DNA from: Kribbella sp. VKM Ac-2568
Lineage (GTDB): Bacteria > Actinomycetota > Actinomycetes > Propionibacteriales > Kribbellaceae
NCBI RefSeq assembly: GCF_004345365.1
Contig: NZ_SLVF01000003.1
Span: forward strand, 62,001 to 126,000
Reading direction: 5' to 3'
DNA length: 64,000 nt
Shown one piece after another: positions 7,951-17,531 of this stretch (the first letter of the stretch is position 1; every line of letters begins with the position of its first letter). The notes under the pieces are model-generated. The model ran no database searches. It saw only the letters and a list, made by a program, of their open reading frames with translations, and had not been told where the DNA came from. The position numbers and the translations under genes are program-made.

Positions 7951-9161
7951 TGCAGACTGCAGGGATGCGTCGTCACGCCACGTCGGCGCTCCCCTGGGAT
8001 GCCGCCCGAGCACTCGCCCACGCTGCTGCGACACCATTGGCACCCTGCTCGCTTCCACTGGCCGATGCTGTCGGCAGCGTGCTCGCGACCCCACTGGTCG
8101 CCCCGTCCGCAGTGCCACCGGTGGACCGCTCCGCCATGGACGGGTACGCCGTCTGTGGTTCCGGTCCGTGGCGGGTGGTTGGCGTGGTGAAGGCGGCCTC
8201 GGGTCTGGTGAGGCCGCTGGAGGACGGACATGCCTGCACCATCGTCACCGGTGCCGCTGTCCCGGCGGGCACCACCGCGGTCCTGCCAGACGAGGAAGCT
8301 GTCGTGTCGGCAGCCGGGCAGGCCGGGATGGTCGCGGGGCAGGTTTCCCCCGGCAGGCACATCCGGCGGGCCGGCGAGGAGTGTGCGGCCGGCGAGACGT
8401 TGTTGCCTGCAGGCGTGGTGGTGGAGCCGCAGGTGCTCGGGTTGGCGGCTACTCTCGGGCTCGACCGGCTGACCGTGAATCCCAAGCCCCTGGTCGCTTC
8501 CCTGGTCACGGGCGACGAGCTGGTTCATCGGGGTCCATCCGGGCCTGGCCGGGTGCGTGATGCGATCGGCCCGATGCTCCCCGGCCTCATCAGCCGTGCC
8601 GGCGCCACTGCTGCTCCGGTAGTGCACCTGCCGGACTCCCGCACAGCACTGGTCGACGCCCTGAGGAACACTGACGCGCACCTGATCCTGGTGTCTGGTT
8701 CGTCCGCGTCCGGCCCGGCCGATCACCTGCGGGCCGCGTTGGCCGCGCTCGGAGCCGAGTTGATCATCGACGGAGTCGCCTGCCGACCGGGGCATCCGCA
8801 GGCGCTCGCCCGCTTCGACGACGGCCGGCTGGTGCTCGGGCTGCCGGGGAATCCCCTTGCTGCGTTGACCGCGTTCCTCACTCTGGGAGTAGCCGCGCTG
8901 CATCGCCTCCGGGGCCAAGGCCTGCCGACTCTCCCGGTGGCTCCGGTACCTGGTGGGTTGGCGTGTCACCCGCACAGCACTCGGCTGGTTCCCGTCCGGG
9001 TGGGCCCGCAGGGCGTAGTACCGGTCGGGCATGGTGGGTCGGCGATGCTGCGAGGTGCGGCAGGAGCGGACGCGTTGGCCGTGGTCGATCCAGGCCCGGC
9101 CGAGGCGATCGCGGCGCGGCTGTTGCCGCTCGATCCGGGAGCGCGGCCATGGGGCGTCTGA
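7950..9161 (+). CDS. moeA: Molybdopterin molybdenumtransferase MoeA, divergent
   Basis: Inserts molybdate into adenylylated molybdopterin to give the cofactor for FdsA. About 403 residues starting at GTG 7950 (an ATG at 7965 is possible). Seen are the N-terminal [13 protein letters not shown] motif, the TGDEL loop, and the C-terminal RPGHP and LPGNP motifs. The usual TTGGVS loop of the MoaB/MogA-like domain is replaced by [13 protein letters not shown], a change at the molybdopterin-binding loop. It may be a specialised second copy dedicated to this operon. It overlaps fdhD by 13 bases. Confidence 0.88.
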   Translation: MQTAGMRRHATSALPWDAARALAHAAATPLAPCSLPLADAVGSVLATPLVAPSAVPPVDRSAMDGYAVCGSGPWRVVGVVKAASGLVRPLEDGHACTIVTGAAVPAGTTAVLPDEEAVVSAAGQAGMVAGQVSPGRHIRRAGEECAAGETLLPAGVVVEPQVLGLAATLGLDRLTVNPKPLVASLVTGDELVHRGPSGPGRVRDAIGPMLPGLISRAGATAAPVVHLPDSRTALVDALRNTDAHLILVSGSSASGPADHLRAALAALGAELIIDGVACRPGHPQALARFDDGRLVLGLPGNPLAALTAFLTLGVAALHRLRGQGLPTLPVAPVPGGLACHPHSTRLVPVRVGPQGVVPVGHGGSAMLRGAAGADALAVVDPGPAEAIAARLLPLDPGARPWGV

Positions 9162-9985
9162 TCGCACGCAAGCCGGTACTGCGGCTCGGGCCCGCCGGCG
9201 AACGCACGCGGCCGGACTCGATCGCGGTCGAGGAACCGCTTGAACTGCGGGTCGACGGACGACCGCTCGCCGTCACGATGCGAACGCCCGGACACGACGT
9301 GGAACTCGCCCACGGCTTCCTGCACACCGAGGGCGTCATCGGCAGCCCCGACGACATCCGCGACGCGCGGTACTGCGATTCGCGGGACGACGAGGGCCGG
9401 AATACCTACAACGTGCTGGACCTCGGCCTGGCACCCGGCGTGCCTTCTCCCACGGTCGGAGTCGAGCGGAACTTCTACACGACCTCGTCCTGCGGCGTGT
9501 GCGGCAAAGCCTCGCTGGACGCCGTCCGGGTGAAGACCCGCTTCTCCCCGGCAGACGACCCCGTACGAGTCCCGCTGGAGGTGCTTGCTGGGCTGCCGGA
9601 CGCGCTTCGGGAGCGGCAGCAGGTGTTCGACCGCACCGGCGGGCTGCACGCGGCCGGCCTGTTCACGGCGGACGGCGAACTGCTGGTGGTCCGCGAAGAC
9701 GTCGGTCGCCACAACGCCGTGGACAAGGTGGTCGGCTGGGCCCTTCTGAACGGGCGCATCCCCGCCCGTGGCTGTGTGCTCGTGGTCTCCGGCCGCACGT
9801 CGTTCGAGCTGGCCCAGAAAGCCGTGATGGCAGGCATCCCGGTGCTGGGCGCCGTCTCCGCCCCCTCGTCCCTGGCTGTCGAACTAGCCGACGAGTGCGG
9901 CCTGACGCTGGCCGGCTTCATCCGCAACGGCTCCCTGAACGTCTACGCCCACCCCGACCGCATCACGGTTCCGGCCCGGGTCTAG
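9149..9985 (+). CDS. fdhD: Formate dehydrogenase sulfur carrier FdhD
   Basis: Transfers sulfur from a cysteine desulfurase to the molybdenum cofactor, which formate dehydrogenases require for activity. The 278-residue protein has the conserved cysteines C115 and C118 in SCGVCGK, the [11 protein letters not shown] motif and the C-terminal SGRTSFE region. I start at ATG 9149 because the protein then begins like the family; an upstream extension in frame lies inside moeA and is not needed. It is the last gene of the formate operon; its stop is only 12 bases from the converging regulator gene. Confidence 0.93.
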   Translation: MGRLIARKPVLRLGPAGERTRPDSIAVEEPLELRVDGRPLAVTMRTPGHDVELAHGFLHTEGVIGSPDDIRDARYCDSRDDEGRNTYNVLDLGLAPGVPSPTVGVERNFYTTSSCGVCGKASLDAVRVKTRFSPADDPVRVPLEVLAGLPDALRERQQVFDRTGGLHAAGLFTADGELLVVREDVGRHNAVDKVVGWALLNGRIPARGCVLVVSGRTSFELAQKAVMAGIPVLGAVSAPSSLAVELADECGLTLAGFIRNGSLNVYAHPDRITVPARV

Positions 9986-9997
9986 CCATCCGCCGAT

Positions 9998-10639
9998 CTA
10001 GCTTCCGCTGAGGCCGGAGGTGCGGGCGCGGACGATGGCTTCGGCGCGAGTGGTCACCTGGAGCTTGGCGAAGATGCTGGTGATGTGGTTGCCGACGGTG
10101 GCGGTGGCCAGGCTGAGCCGGGTGGCGATGGCGGCGTTGCCGAGGCCGTCGGCGATCAGGCCGAGGACCTCGCGTTCGCGTGGAGTCAGTTCGGGGAAGA
10201 GGGTCTCGTCCGTGCGTGGACTGGACAGGTAGGCGAGCGTCCGACGGGCGACACCAGGTCCGAAGATCGCCTCTCCCTCGGCGACGGCCGCGATCGCGCG
10301 CACCACGGTGTCGCCGACCGCACCCTTCAGCACATACCCGCGAGCACCTGCCCGCATCGCAGCGAAGACCGACTCGTCGTCGTCGAACATTGTCAGCATC
10401 AGTACGGCGACGTCCGGCGCGACCCGGCCGATCTCACGAGTCGCCTCGATCCCGCTCAGGTCAGGCATCTGGATGTCCATCACCAGAACATCCGGCTTCA
10501 GCGTCACCGCCGCCCGGACCGCCTCCGCACCGGTCGCCGCGGTACCGACCAGCTCGTACCCGTCGCGGCCGGACAGCAACGCGCCCAGCCCTTCCCGGAT
10601 GATGCCGTGGTCATCGGCAACCACGATGCGGATCGTCAT
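9998..10639 (-). CDS. NarL/LuxR-type response regulator
   Basis: DNA-binding regulator paired with the histidine kinase just upstream. The receiver domain has the acidic pair DD at residues 9-10, the phosphorylatable D55 (VLVMDIQMP) and a conserved lysine (YVLKGA). A C-terminal LuxR helix-turn-helix begins LTPREREVL. It is 213 residues long. The ATG overlaps the kinase stop by ATGA, so they form an operon. Targets are unknown; the divergent membrane protein at 12903 is the obvious first candidate. Confidence 0.93.
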   Translation of the reverse strand: MTIRIVVADDHGIIREGLGALLSGRDGYELVGTAATGAEAVRAAVTLKPDVLVMDIQMPDLSGIEATREIGRVAPDVAVLMLTMFDDDESVFAAMRAGARGYVLKGAVGDTVVRAIAAVAEGEAIFGPGVARRTLAYLSSPRTDETLFPELTPREREVLGLIADGLGNAAIATRLSLATATVGNHITSIFAKLQVTTRAEAIVRARTSGLSGS

Positions 10640-12744
10640 GACCCTGCTCCCGTCTCGACCCCGGCCGCTCGCCCTGTCTCGCCTTTCCCTGCCGCTGGTG
10701 AGCCTGTCCTCGGTTGCGCGGTCGCCGGTGACGGTAGCGGCAGGGATACCCGGACCTGACCGCCGGTGCGGTCGTAGCGGATCTCGCTCGCACCACCGAG
10801 TTCCGCCGTACGCTCGCGGATCGAGGTCAGTCCGACGCCCGGCTGCCAACTCTCCTCGGCATTGACGCCGTTGTCCCGCACCTCCAGCCGAAGAGCGGTC
10901 TCCTCCACGGTGAGCGTGACGACCGCGCGAGTGGCTGTGGAATGCCGTATCACGTTGGTGAGCGCCTCGGTGACGATGCGATACGCGGCCACCTCGACCG
11001 CCGCGGTAAGGTCCTCGATCGCGGTCGGCGCCTCCACGTTGACCGTGAGAGCCCCATCGCCGGCCAGCACCGCGGCGTGCTCGCGAAGTGCACCGACCAG
11101 CCCCATCCCGTCCAGCACCGGTGGCCGCAGGTCGTAGGCGAGCCGGCGGATCTCCTCGATCGCACTGATGGTCTGATCCCTCAAGGTCTCCAGCAGTTCG
11201 GCGCTCCGGGCTCGGTCGGCCTCGAGCAGGCGCAGCGCCGCATCGGCATTGAGGACCACCCCGGTGAGCACCGGCCCGAGCCCGTCGTGCAGATCCCGGC
11301 GAATCCGGCGGCGTTCCTCCTCACGGCCGGTGATGACCCGCTGCCGCGAGAACTGGAGCTCATCTGCGAGCCGTCCTGCCTGCACAGCAACTGTCAATGG
11401 AGCGGCCAGCAACGACAGCACCCGCTCGTCCGCCGGGTCGAGGCGATGCTCGCCAGACCGCAGCCCGACCACCAGTTCGCCGATCCGCTCCTCACCCGAG
11501 TGCAACCTGATCGCCTGTCGAGCAGCCGGCAGTTCCCCGTAGCCGGCGACCCGATGCTCGTCGACCACCAGGACCGCTGCCGGGAAGTGCATCACCCGGC
11601 AGAGCGCCGCCAGTACTCCGTTCAGCCCGGCGCCGGCCGCAGTACCGGTCCCGACCTCGCCGAGTCGCTCACCGATCGCGGCGATCGCGCGCACCGGATC
11701 GCGCCGGACGCCGTAGAACGCCCGATGGATCAAGCGCTGCAACCACAGCCGGACCGGGTTGAACGCCAGCGCGATCAGCAAGGTGGCCAGCACCGACGAC
11801 CCGAGCGACACCTGGCGTCGTACGGCCTGATCCAGCAGGGTCACCAAGCCCAGGTACGCACCGATCACCCCGCCGGTGAGCAGCAGATAGAGCAGAGACC
11901 GGGAGATCACCAGACGAATGTCGAGAACCTGGTGGCGCAGTACGGCGATCGTGATCGACAAGGGGATCAGGACGATCGGCAGGATTCCCAGCAGCAGGGA
12001 CTCGGTCCGCAGTACGGCCTCGAGGGTGAACGCGGTGACCACCACGACCATCGCCATCAGGAGCCACAGCATCCTGCGGCGGACCACGTCGCTGCCTCGG
12101 CGATAGGTGACTACCAGAGCCGCGAACGCGCCCAGGTAGCTGGCGACGAGGCCGACCTCCCAAATGACGTGCAGCCACATCGGCTGACCTGTCCAGGGAC
12201 TAGCCGGATAGGCCTGAATGCCCAGCTCGGCAGGCATTCCGCCCTTGCGATCGAGGATGCCGGCCGCGGTCAGGAGGAGCGTGTTCGCCACCAGCAGGCC
12301 GACGAACCAGCGCCACCGGCGACTCGGCAGCTGCCCTTCGGGGAACAGCACCAGCGTCAGCGGGATGAACAACGCCAGCGCCCAGTTCCAGCCGAACCCG
12401 TTCACGACCGTCGCGAGTACCCGCCAGTCCCAGGAGTCGTCGGCGGCCCAGGCGAGCACCGCCATACCGGTCCCGGTGAACGCGTAGAAGCAGCCGCCGA
12501 GCAGGAGGCTCCACCCGATCAGGTTGCGCGGACGGTAGTAGGCGATCGGCCAGCCGGCCACGGCCAGGGCCAGACCGCTGATCGTGTTGCTGACGACCAG
12601 CAGGTCCAGCAGCCGTGACCAGGGCAATCCGGACAGCATCGAGGCGATGACGGTCAGTACAGCCTCCGCGAGCACCACCCCGAGCAGCACGGTGGCCACC
12701 ACGCTGCGGCGGCGGTCGTACTGCGCTCCGGGGTCTGCGGTCAC
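10636..12744 (-). CDS. Membrane sensor histidine kinase (HisKA_3 type)
   Basis: The 702-residue kinase has several membrane helices in the first 300 residues or so. A GAF-like segment follows (about 345-465). The dimerisation domain has the phospho-acceptor histidine in RRDLHDGLGP, and the C-terminal ATPase domain carries the N box (EALTNVIRHS) and DNG. The start is GTG 12744 with GAGGAC before it. It forms an operon with the response regulator. The membrane part has no recognisable ligand site. The kinase shares a 158-base intergenic region with the divergent gene at 12903. Confidence 0.92.
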   Translation of the reverse strand: MTADPGAQYDRRRSVVATVLLGVVLAEAVLTVIASMLSGLPWSRLLDLLVVSNTISGLALAVAGWPIAYYRPRNLIGWSLLLGGCFYAFTGTGMAVLAWAADDSWDWRVLATVVNGFGWNWALALFIPLTLVLFPEGQLPSRRWRWFVGLLVANTLLLTAAGILDRKGGMPAELGIQAYPASPWTGQPMWLHVIWEVGLVASYLGAFAALVVTYRRGSDVVRRRMLWLLMAMVVVVTAFTLEAVLRTESLLLGILPIVLIPLSITIAVLRHQVLDIRLVISRSLLYLLLTGGVIGAYLGLVTLLDQAVRRQVSLGSSVLATLLIALAFNPVRLWLQRLIHRAFYGVRRDPVRAIAAIGERLGEVGTGTAAGAGLNGVLAALCRVMHFPAAVLVVDEHRVAGYGELPAARQAIRLHSGEERIGELVVGLRSGEHRLDPADERVLSLLAAPLTVAVQAGRLADELQFSRQRVITGREEERRRIRRDLHDGLGPVLTGVVLNADAALRLLEADRARSAELLETLRDQTISAIEEIRRLAYDLRPPVLDGMGLVGALREHAAVLAGDGALTVNVEAPTAIEDLTAAVEVAAYRIVTEALTNVIRHSTATRAVVTLTVEETALRLEVRDNGVNAEESWQPGVGLTSIRERTAELGGASEIRYDRTGGQVRVSLPLPSPATAQPRTGSPAAGKGETGRAAGVETGAGS

Positions 12745-12902
12745 GTCCTCATCATCAAGACATCAGGCCACACCCGCATAGGGGCCTGCCCCCAGGTGAG
12801 CCAGGAAATTCTCACGAGTCCCGGTGAAGCAGCGGCCTGCGAACCAGGGGACCGCCGGCCGGACGCTGAAGCCGCAAGCAACCACCGATGCGAGGAGTTC
12901 TC

Positions 12903-13607
12903 ATGTCGACCACCCGTTCCGAGGCGACCGCCGTGACCAGGAAACCGCTCCGAGACGTGCGCGGATTCTGGCGGATCCTGCTCGCGGTCATCGCGCCGCT
13001 GCCGATGCTGTCGAACGGCATCTACTACCTGCTCAGCCCGACCGAGGGCAACGCGCCGTTCGAGCAGAACGTCGCCGCGGCGATCGCCCACGGCGACCGG
13101 ATGTCGGCGCTGGAGTGGATCCAGATGCCGTTCGTGACCCTGCTGATCCCGGCCGCGTTCGCCGTGGCCTGGGTGGCGCGACGCGGCGCGCCGAGGCTCA
13201 CCACCGCCGGCGCACTGATCGCTCTGACCGGTTTCTGCGCGGGCTTCGGCAACCTGCCCGGCACCGTGTCGTTGGCGAACCTCACGGTCAGGGAAGGCCT
13301 GGACCCGGGGACGGTGTCGAAGCTGTCCACCGCGCTGGAGGAGCACCCGATCATGCAACTGTCCGGGCTGCTGTTCATCCTCGGGATCACGTTCGGGCTG
13401 CTGCTGCTCGGGATCGCGTTGTGGCGCAGCCGGGTCGCGCCGGCCTGGATGGGGATCGCGCTGGCGATCGGTGGCTTCACTCACCCGTTCCTGGGCAACC
13501 ACGTGATCGCGGGGATCGGCCTGCTGGTGGCGGCCGTCGGCTTCACCGGTGCGACCTACGCGCTGCTCCGGATGCGCAACGACGACTTCGACCTGCCGGC
13601 GAAGTGA
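12903..13607 (+). CDS. Integral membrane protein of unknown function
   Basis: A 234-residue protein with about six hydrophobic stretches and a short basic N-terminus. I start at ATG 12903 because GAGGAG precedes it by five bases; an upstream ATG (12888) overlaps that site. I recognise no family. It is divergent from the two-component operon and converges on the MerR gene with 37 bases between stops, so it may be a target of either regulator. Confidence 0.75.
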   Translation: MSTTRSEATAVTRKPLRDVRGFWRILLAVIAPLPMLSNGIYYLLSPTEGNAPFEQNVAAAIAHGDRMSALEWIQMPFVTLLIPAAFAVAWVARRGAPRLTTAGALIALTGFCAGFGNLPGTVSLANLTVREGLDPGTVSKLSTALEEHPIMQLSGLLFILGITFGLLLLGIALWRSRVAPAWMGIALAIGGFTHPFLGNHVIAGIGLLVAAVGFTGATYALLRMRNDDFDLPAK

Positions 13608-13644
13608 AAGCCCGCAGACCTCAGACGCCTTGGCCGGCCTGGCC

Positions 13645-14100
13645 TCAGACTGCCTGGCCGGCCTCGTCGGCTGGGGTCTGCGGCAGGGTGGAAGGTGCCA
13701 CCCAGAGGCATTCAGCGGTACCGCGGGCCAGGTGCTCCGTATAGACCTCGACCTTGTGGCTGATCACGTTCAGGCACTCGGTGAGTTCCTGGATCTGGGC
13801 GGTGACGGACTCCTGGTGGCTGCGCAGCAGGGCCAGTCGATCCTGCTCGTTGCCGGGGCCCTGCCGGACCAGATCGGTGTACCGGCGGATGGTGTCGAGC
13901 GGCATCCCGGACGAGCGGAACTTGATGCACATGTCCAGCCACTCCACGTCGTCCTCGCTGTAGACGCGGCGGCCGTTGGACTCGCGGCGGACCGGATCCG
14001 CGAGGATGCCCTCCCGCTCGTAGAAGCGCAGCGCGTGCACGCTCAACCCAGTGCGCTCGGCGACCTGTCCGATACTCAGACCTGCGGTGACCTGTGACAT
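13645..14100 (-). CDS. MerR family transcriptional regulator
   Basis: The N-terminal winged helix-turn-helix reads GLSIGQVAERTGLSVHALRF followed by the MerR wing (REGILADP, NGRRVYSEDD). The dimerising coiled coil lies in residues 80-125. It is 151 residues from ATG 14100; a GTG three codons upstream is possible. There are no metal-binding cysteine pairs, so it belongs to the organic-ligand or uncharacterised group. It lies 34 bases after the aminotransferase on the same strand and may be co-transcribed with it. Confidence 0.88.
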   Translation of the reverse strand: MSQVTAGLSIGQVAERTGLSVHALRFYEREGILADPVRRESNGRRVYSEDDVEWLDMCIKFRSSGMPLDTIRRYTDLVRQGPGNEQDRLALLRSHQESVTAQIQELTECLNVISHKVEVYTEHLARGTAECLWVAPSTLPQTPADEAGQAV

Positions 14101-14134
14101 GCCGGCCACCCTAACCCGCAGGCTAGAGCTGGCT

Positions 14135-15181
14135 TTAGATGTTTTTCAGGGCGTTCAGCGCCAGGTTGACGTCCGCGATGGTCGAGTAGATGTGGAACGA
14201 CGCCCGCAGCCTGCCACCCCGTACCGCGGCCCGGACGCCGGCGGCCGCGAAGGCTTCCTCGGCGCCGGGGATGTCCGCGCTGACGATCGCCGAGTCGCCC
14301 GGCGGCATTCCGAGTCCGGCGCGGAACTCGTTCGCCAGGTCCACGTTGTGGCGGTTGATCACGCCCACGCCGATCTGCTCGATCAACTCGAGAGCGGGAG
14401 CCGCCCCGACGAAGCTGAACCAGGCCGGCGACTGGTCGAACCTGCGGGCGCTACGAGCCAGGTCCATCTGCGTCCCGTAGTACGAGGTGTGGACGTTCTC
14501 ACCGGCGTACCAGCCGGCTTCGAGCGGGCGGCAGCGCTCCTGCAGGCGTGGCGAGAGGTACCCGAGGGTGGCGCCACGCGGCGACATCAACCACTTGTAC
14601 GTGTGGGCGATCAGCGCGTCCACACCACTCACGTCGAGTGGCAACCACCCGGCCGCCTGGCTGGCGTCGACCACCAGGATCGCGCCCACTTCCTTGCTGG
14701 CAGCAACCACTGCCGCGAGGTCGAGCACGGTGCCGGTGGAGGACTGGACCGCGCTCACGGCGACCAGGTCGATCCCCGGCCGGATCGCCTCGACGAACTT
14801 GTCCGTCGCGGCCGCGATCACCTCGACACCCCGATCGCCGTGCACCATCCACGGGTAGACGTTCGAGCTGAACTCGACCTCGTCGACGAGCACCTTCGTC
14901 CCGTCCGGCAGGGCGGCCGCGATCGGCGCGATCGCCGCGGAGACGGTGCTGCCGACGAAGACGTCCGCCGCGTCGGCGCCCACCAGCCGGGCGAAGGATT
15001 CGCGCGACCGGGTCGTCGACTCGTCCCACGGCTCCCAGCTGGTGGCTCCGACCCGCCAGTCGCTGAGCACCGTCTGCAGCGCCTCCCAGCCGGGCTTGGG
15101 CGGGAGCCCGTACGATGCGGTGTTCAGCCACCCCGGCTGCGGGTCCCAGAGCTGCGAGAAAGATTCGGCCACGGCGGTCAT
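14135..15181 (-). CDS. Class V aminotransferase-fold PLP enzyme
   Basis: A 348-residue PLP enzyme of the aminotransferase class V / cysteine desulfurase superfamily. The Schiff-base lysine is in AHTYKWLMSPRG, and the upstream VVDASQAAGW motif holds the aspartate that contacts the pyridine nitrogen. It lacks the catalytic cysteine loop of desulfurases as far as I can see, so it is more likely a selenocysteine-lyase-like or isopenicillin-epimerase-like member; the substrate is unknown. ATG 15181 has GGGAG before it. It is divergent from the acetyltransferase gene with 58 bases between starts. Confidence 0.85.
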   Translation of the reverse strand: MTAVAESFSQLWDPQPGWLNTASYGLPPKPGWEALQTVLSDWRVGATSWEPWDESTTRSRESFARLVGADAADVFVGSTVSAAIAPIAAALPDGTKVLVDEVEFSSNVYPWMVHGDRGVEVIAAATDKFVEAIRPGIDLVAVSAVQSSTGTVLDLAAVVAASKEVGAILVVDASQAAGWLPLDVSGVDALIAHTYKWLMSPRGATLGYLSPRLQERCRPLEAGWYAGENVHTSYYGTQMDLARSARRFDQSPAWFSFVGAAPALELIEQIGVGVINRHNVDLANEFRAGLGMPPGDSAIVSADIPGAEEAFAAAGVRAAVRGGRLRASFHIYSTIADVNLALNALKNI

Positions 15182-15239
15182 CCGTGCACTCCCTTGCTTG
15201 CGTACTGTCGGACCAGACCATTCGACCACGGGAGTGTGG

Positions 15240-16361
15240 ATGCGGTTTCCGAGGGACGTACCGGTACTGACCGACCAGGGGATCCGGCTGGGCGCGCCGC
15301 GGCTGGAAGACGTCGAGGCGATGGTGGAGATGTACCGCGACCCGGACACGCAGTACTGGGAGGGCAGTCCGCCCGACTACGACCGCGACGAAGCCGAGCG
15401 AGGTGTCACCGAGCGGATCCCGAAGGGCTGGCGGGAGAGCACTCGCCGAACCTGGGTGATCGAGTACGGCGGTCAGTACGCCGGGGCGATCACGCTGAGC
15501 GGCGGGGAGGGCGTTGGCTCGGTGGGGTTCACCAGCCACCCGGCTTACCGCGGCAAGGGGCTCGCCACGCGCGCGGTCCGGCTGGTCCTCGCCCATGCCT
15601 TCGACGACCTCGGCTGGCACCGGGTCACCTGGGGCGCCTTCGTCGGCAACTGGGCAGCCCGCAAGGTCGCCTGGCGGACGGGATTCCGCGACTTCTTCAC
15701 GACGCACGGCGCCGGGCCGGCCGACGGCGAACGCCGCGACGAGTGGATCGCGTCGATCGGCCGGGACGACGAGCGCGAGCCGCAGAACCACTGGTGGCAG
15801 GTGCCGGTGATCGAGACCGAGCGCTTCCGGCTGCGTGAGTACCGGGACAGCGATGTGGAGCGCGCGGCCGAGATGAGCAACGACGAGCGCACCCTGCACT
15901 GGCTCGCGGGCCTCCCGAAGCCGTTCGGCCGGGAGGACGCTGAGCAGTACCTCGCGCGCGGTCGGGAGGGCCAGGCCAGCGGCGAACGGGTGGGCTGGGT
16001 GGTGGCGGATCCCGACACCGACGAGCTACTCGGCGACGTGGGCGTGTTCGGCATGCACAGCAGGTCCGACCGGACCAGCGGCGAGATCGGCTACAGCGCG
16101 CATCCCGAGGCGAGAGGCCGCGGTCTGATCACAGCCGCCGTGGGCCGGGTGATCGAGCAGGCGTTCCTGCCGATCGACGAGGGCGGACTAGGGCGACGGC
16201 GGCTGGAAATCCGTGCGGCCAAAGGGAATTCGGCCTCGATTCAAGTTGCCGAGGCCAACGGCTTCACCCGGGTGGGGGTGCTCCGGGCCGCGGATCACCG
16301 ACGAGACGGGAGCTACGACGACCTGGTGGTCTTCGACCTGCTGATCAGCGACCGCGGCTGA
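15240..16361 (+). CDS. Tandem GNAT acetyltransferase (two domains)
   Basis: A 373-residue protein made of two RimJ/RimL-like GNAT domains, about 1-180 and 190-373. Each has an acetyl-CoA pyrophosphate loop: HPAYRGKGLATRAV in the first and HPEARGRGLITAAV in the second. The start ATG 15240 follows GGGAG. Substrates are unknown. Such duplicated GNATs can modify proteins or antibiotics; nothing nearby decides. Confidence 0.88.
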   Translation: MRFPRDVPVLTDQGIRLGAPRLEDVEAMVEMYRDPDTQYWEGSPPDYDRDEAERGVTERIPKGWRESTRRTWVIEYGGQYAGAITLSGGEGVGSVGFTSHPAYRGKGLATRAVRLVLAHAFDDLGWHRVTWGAFVGNWAARKVAWRTGFRDFFTTHGAGPADGERRDEWIASIGRDDEREPQNHWWQVPVIETERFRLREYRDSDVERAAEMSNDERTLHWLAGLPKPFGREDAEQYLARGREGQASGERVGWVVADPDTDELLGDVGVFGMHSRSDRTSGEIGYSAHPEARGRGLITAAVGRVIEQAFLPIDEGGLGRRRLEIRAAKGNSASIQVAEANGFTRVGVLRAADHRRDGSYDDLVVFDLLISDRG

Positions 16362-16394
16362 GGGTCGGCAAGAGCTCGGCGCGGACACGGTCTT

Positions 16395-16985
16395 CTACTT
16401 CACCACCCGTTTGCCTTGTGGGCTGATCGCGTGCCAGGTTCCCTTGACGCCCTCGCCCAGCACGTCACCGGGCTTGGTGTCCTTGGCGAACCGGTACAGC
16501 GGCCAGCCGCCGAGTGTCGCCTGCACATCCTTGTCCGGGCGGACGACCGTGCCGACCCTGGCCTCGCTCACGCCGGCACCGGCGAGCACCCCCGCCTTGG
16601 TGACGTAGACCGGCTTCCAGGCAGCCAGGCAGGTCTTGCTCACGCAGACGGACCTCGGTGGATCGGTGCTGTCGAGGACGGACAGATAGAGGGTGAACCC
16701 GTCTGCGTCGACCGCTGTCGGGCCGAGCTTCGTAGTACCGGCTTTGATCACCACAGGACCTGCAGGCTGGTCTGCCGGAGTGGCAGGTACGGACGGCTTC
16801 GGTGTAGCTGAGGGTTTGGCTGTCGGCGGCGGTTGACTGGCTGCGGGAGCCGGAGCCGGAGCCGGAGCCGGTGCAGGCGCCGGTGCCGGGGCTGTCGTGG
16901 CGACGTTGCCGACGGCCGGGCTCAGTGCGGCCACGGCGACGGTCGCGCCGATCACCCAGAGCATCGTGGGCAGACTCTTCAACAT
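16395..16985 (-). CDS. Exported protein with COG4315-type secreted repeats
   Basis: A 196-residue protein with an N-terminal hydrophobic export segment, a low-complexity Ala-Pro linker (about 30-75) and two units of the secreted repeat of unknown function. The first holds VDADGFTLY and a CVSKTC cysteine pair, the second GGWPLYRFAKDTKPGD. It follows the Rieske gene by nine bases on the same strand, which suggests a shared extracytoplasmic redox role. The function of the repeat family is not established. Confidence 0.8.
   Translation of the reverse strand: MLKSLPTMLWVIGATVAVAALSPAVGNVATTAPAPAPAPAPAPAPAPAASQPPPTAKPSATPKPSVPATPADQPAGPVVIKAGTTKLGPTAVDADGFTLYLSVLDSTDPPRSVCVSKTCLAAWKPVYVTKAGVLAGAGVSEARVGTVVRPDKDVQATLGGWPLYRFAKDTKPGDVLGEGVKGTWHAISPQGKRVVK
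16845..16891 (+). repeat. GGAGCC hexamer tandem repeat
   Basis: Repeated GGAGCC and near-variants encode the Ala-Pro linker of the overlapping minus-strand exported protein. The copy number could vary by slippage in steps of two residues without breaking the frame. Confidence 0.8.
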
Positions 16986-16994
16986 GGCGAACCC

Positions 16995-17498
16995 CTAAGC
17001 CTGGAAGACCGCGCCGTCGCGCTGCTGCACCGCGACCGGGGGCAACGGGTCCTTGGCCGGCCCAGCCACCCGTTCACCCGTCCCGGCGTCGAACTTGCTG
17101 CCGTGGCACGGGCAGTCGATCGTGCCCCCGCCCACGCCGGTCACCACGCAGCCCTGATGCGTGCAGATCGCCGAGAACGCCGAGACCTTGCCGCTCGCGT
17201 CCTTGGTCAGCACCACGTTCTGTTCCTTCAGGATGACCCCGCCGCCCGCCGGGATGTCCGCCAACTGCGCGAGCGGAGGTTTGCCCGGATCGGCGCTTGC
17301 CGTCCCCTGTGAGGCAGGCGCCGATCCGGCCGGCGAGGGCGGAGCAGACGTGGCGGGCTGGGCGGGTTGGCTGGGCGGGGTGCTCGCGGCCGGCGGAGCC
17401 GCCTGCTGCACGATGCACCCGGTCAGTACTGCGGTCGTGGCGGCGCCTCCGGCCAGCAGGACTGTTCGGCGTTCCACCACGCTCTTGTTTTCGGTCAT
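16995..17498 (-). CDS. Rieske 2Fe-2S lipoprotein
   Basis: A 167-residue protein with a twin-arginine start (ERRTVLLAGG) and lipobox LTGC (C28), so it is exported and lipid-anchored. A Pro/Ala/Ser linker follows, then a Rieske domain with the ligands of CTHQGC and CPCHGS. A role in electron transfer at the outer membrane face is likely. It lies between a membrane protein (33 bases upstream) and the secreted-repeat protein. It is not a cytochrome bc1 subunit, since no qcr genes are near. Confidence 0.9.
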   Translation of the reverse strand: MTENKSVVERRTVLLAGGAATTAVLTGCIVQQAAPPAASTPPSQPAQPATSAPPSPAGSAPASQGTASADPGKPPLAQLADIPAGGGVILKEQNVVLTKDASGKVSAFSAICTHQGCVVTGVGGGTIDCPCHGSKFDAGTGERVAGPAKDPLPPVAVQQRDGAVFQA

Positions 17499-17531
17499 AG
17501 GTCTAGCTCCTGTTCGCGAGGAAGGTGTCAG

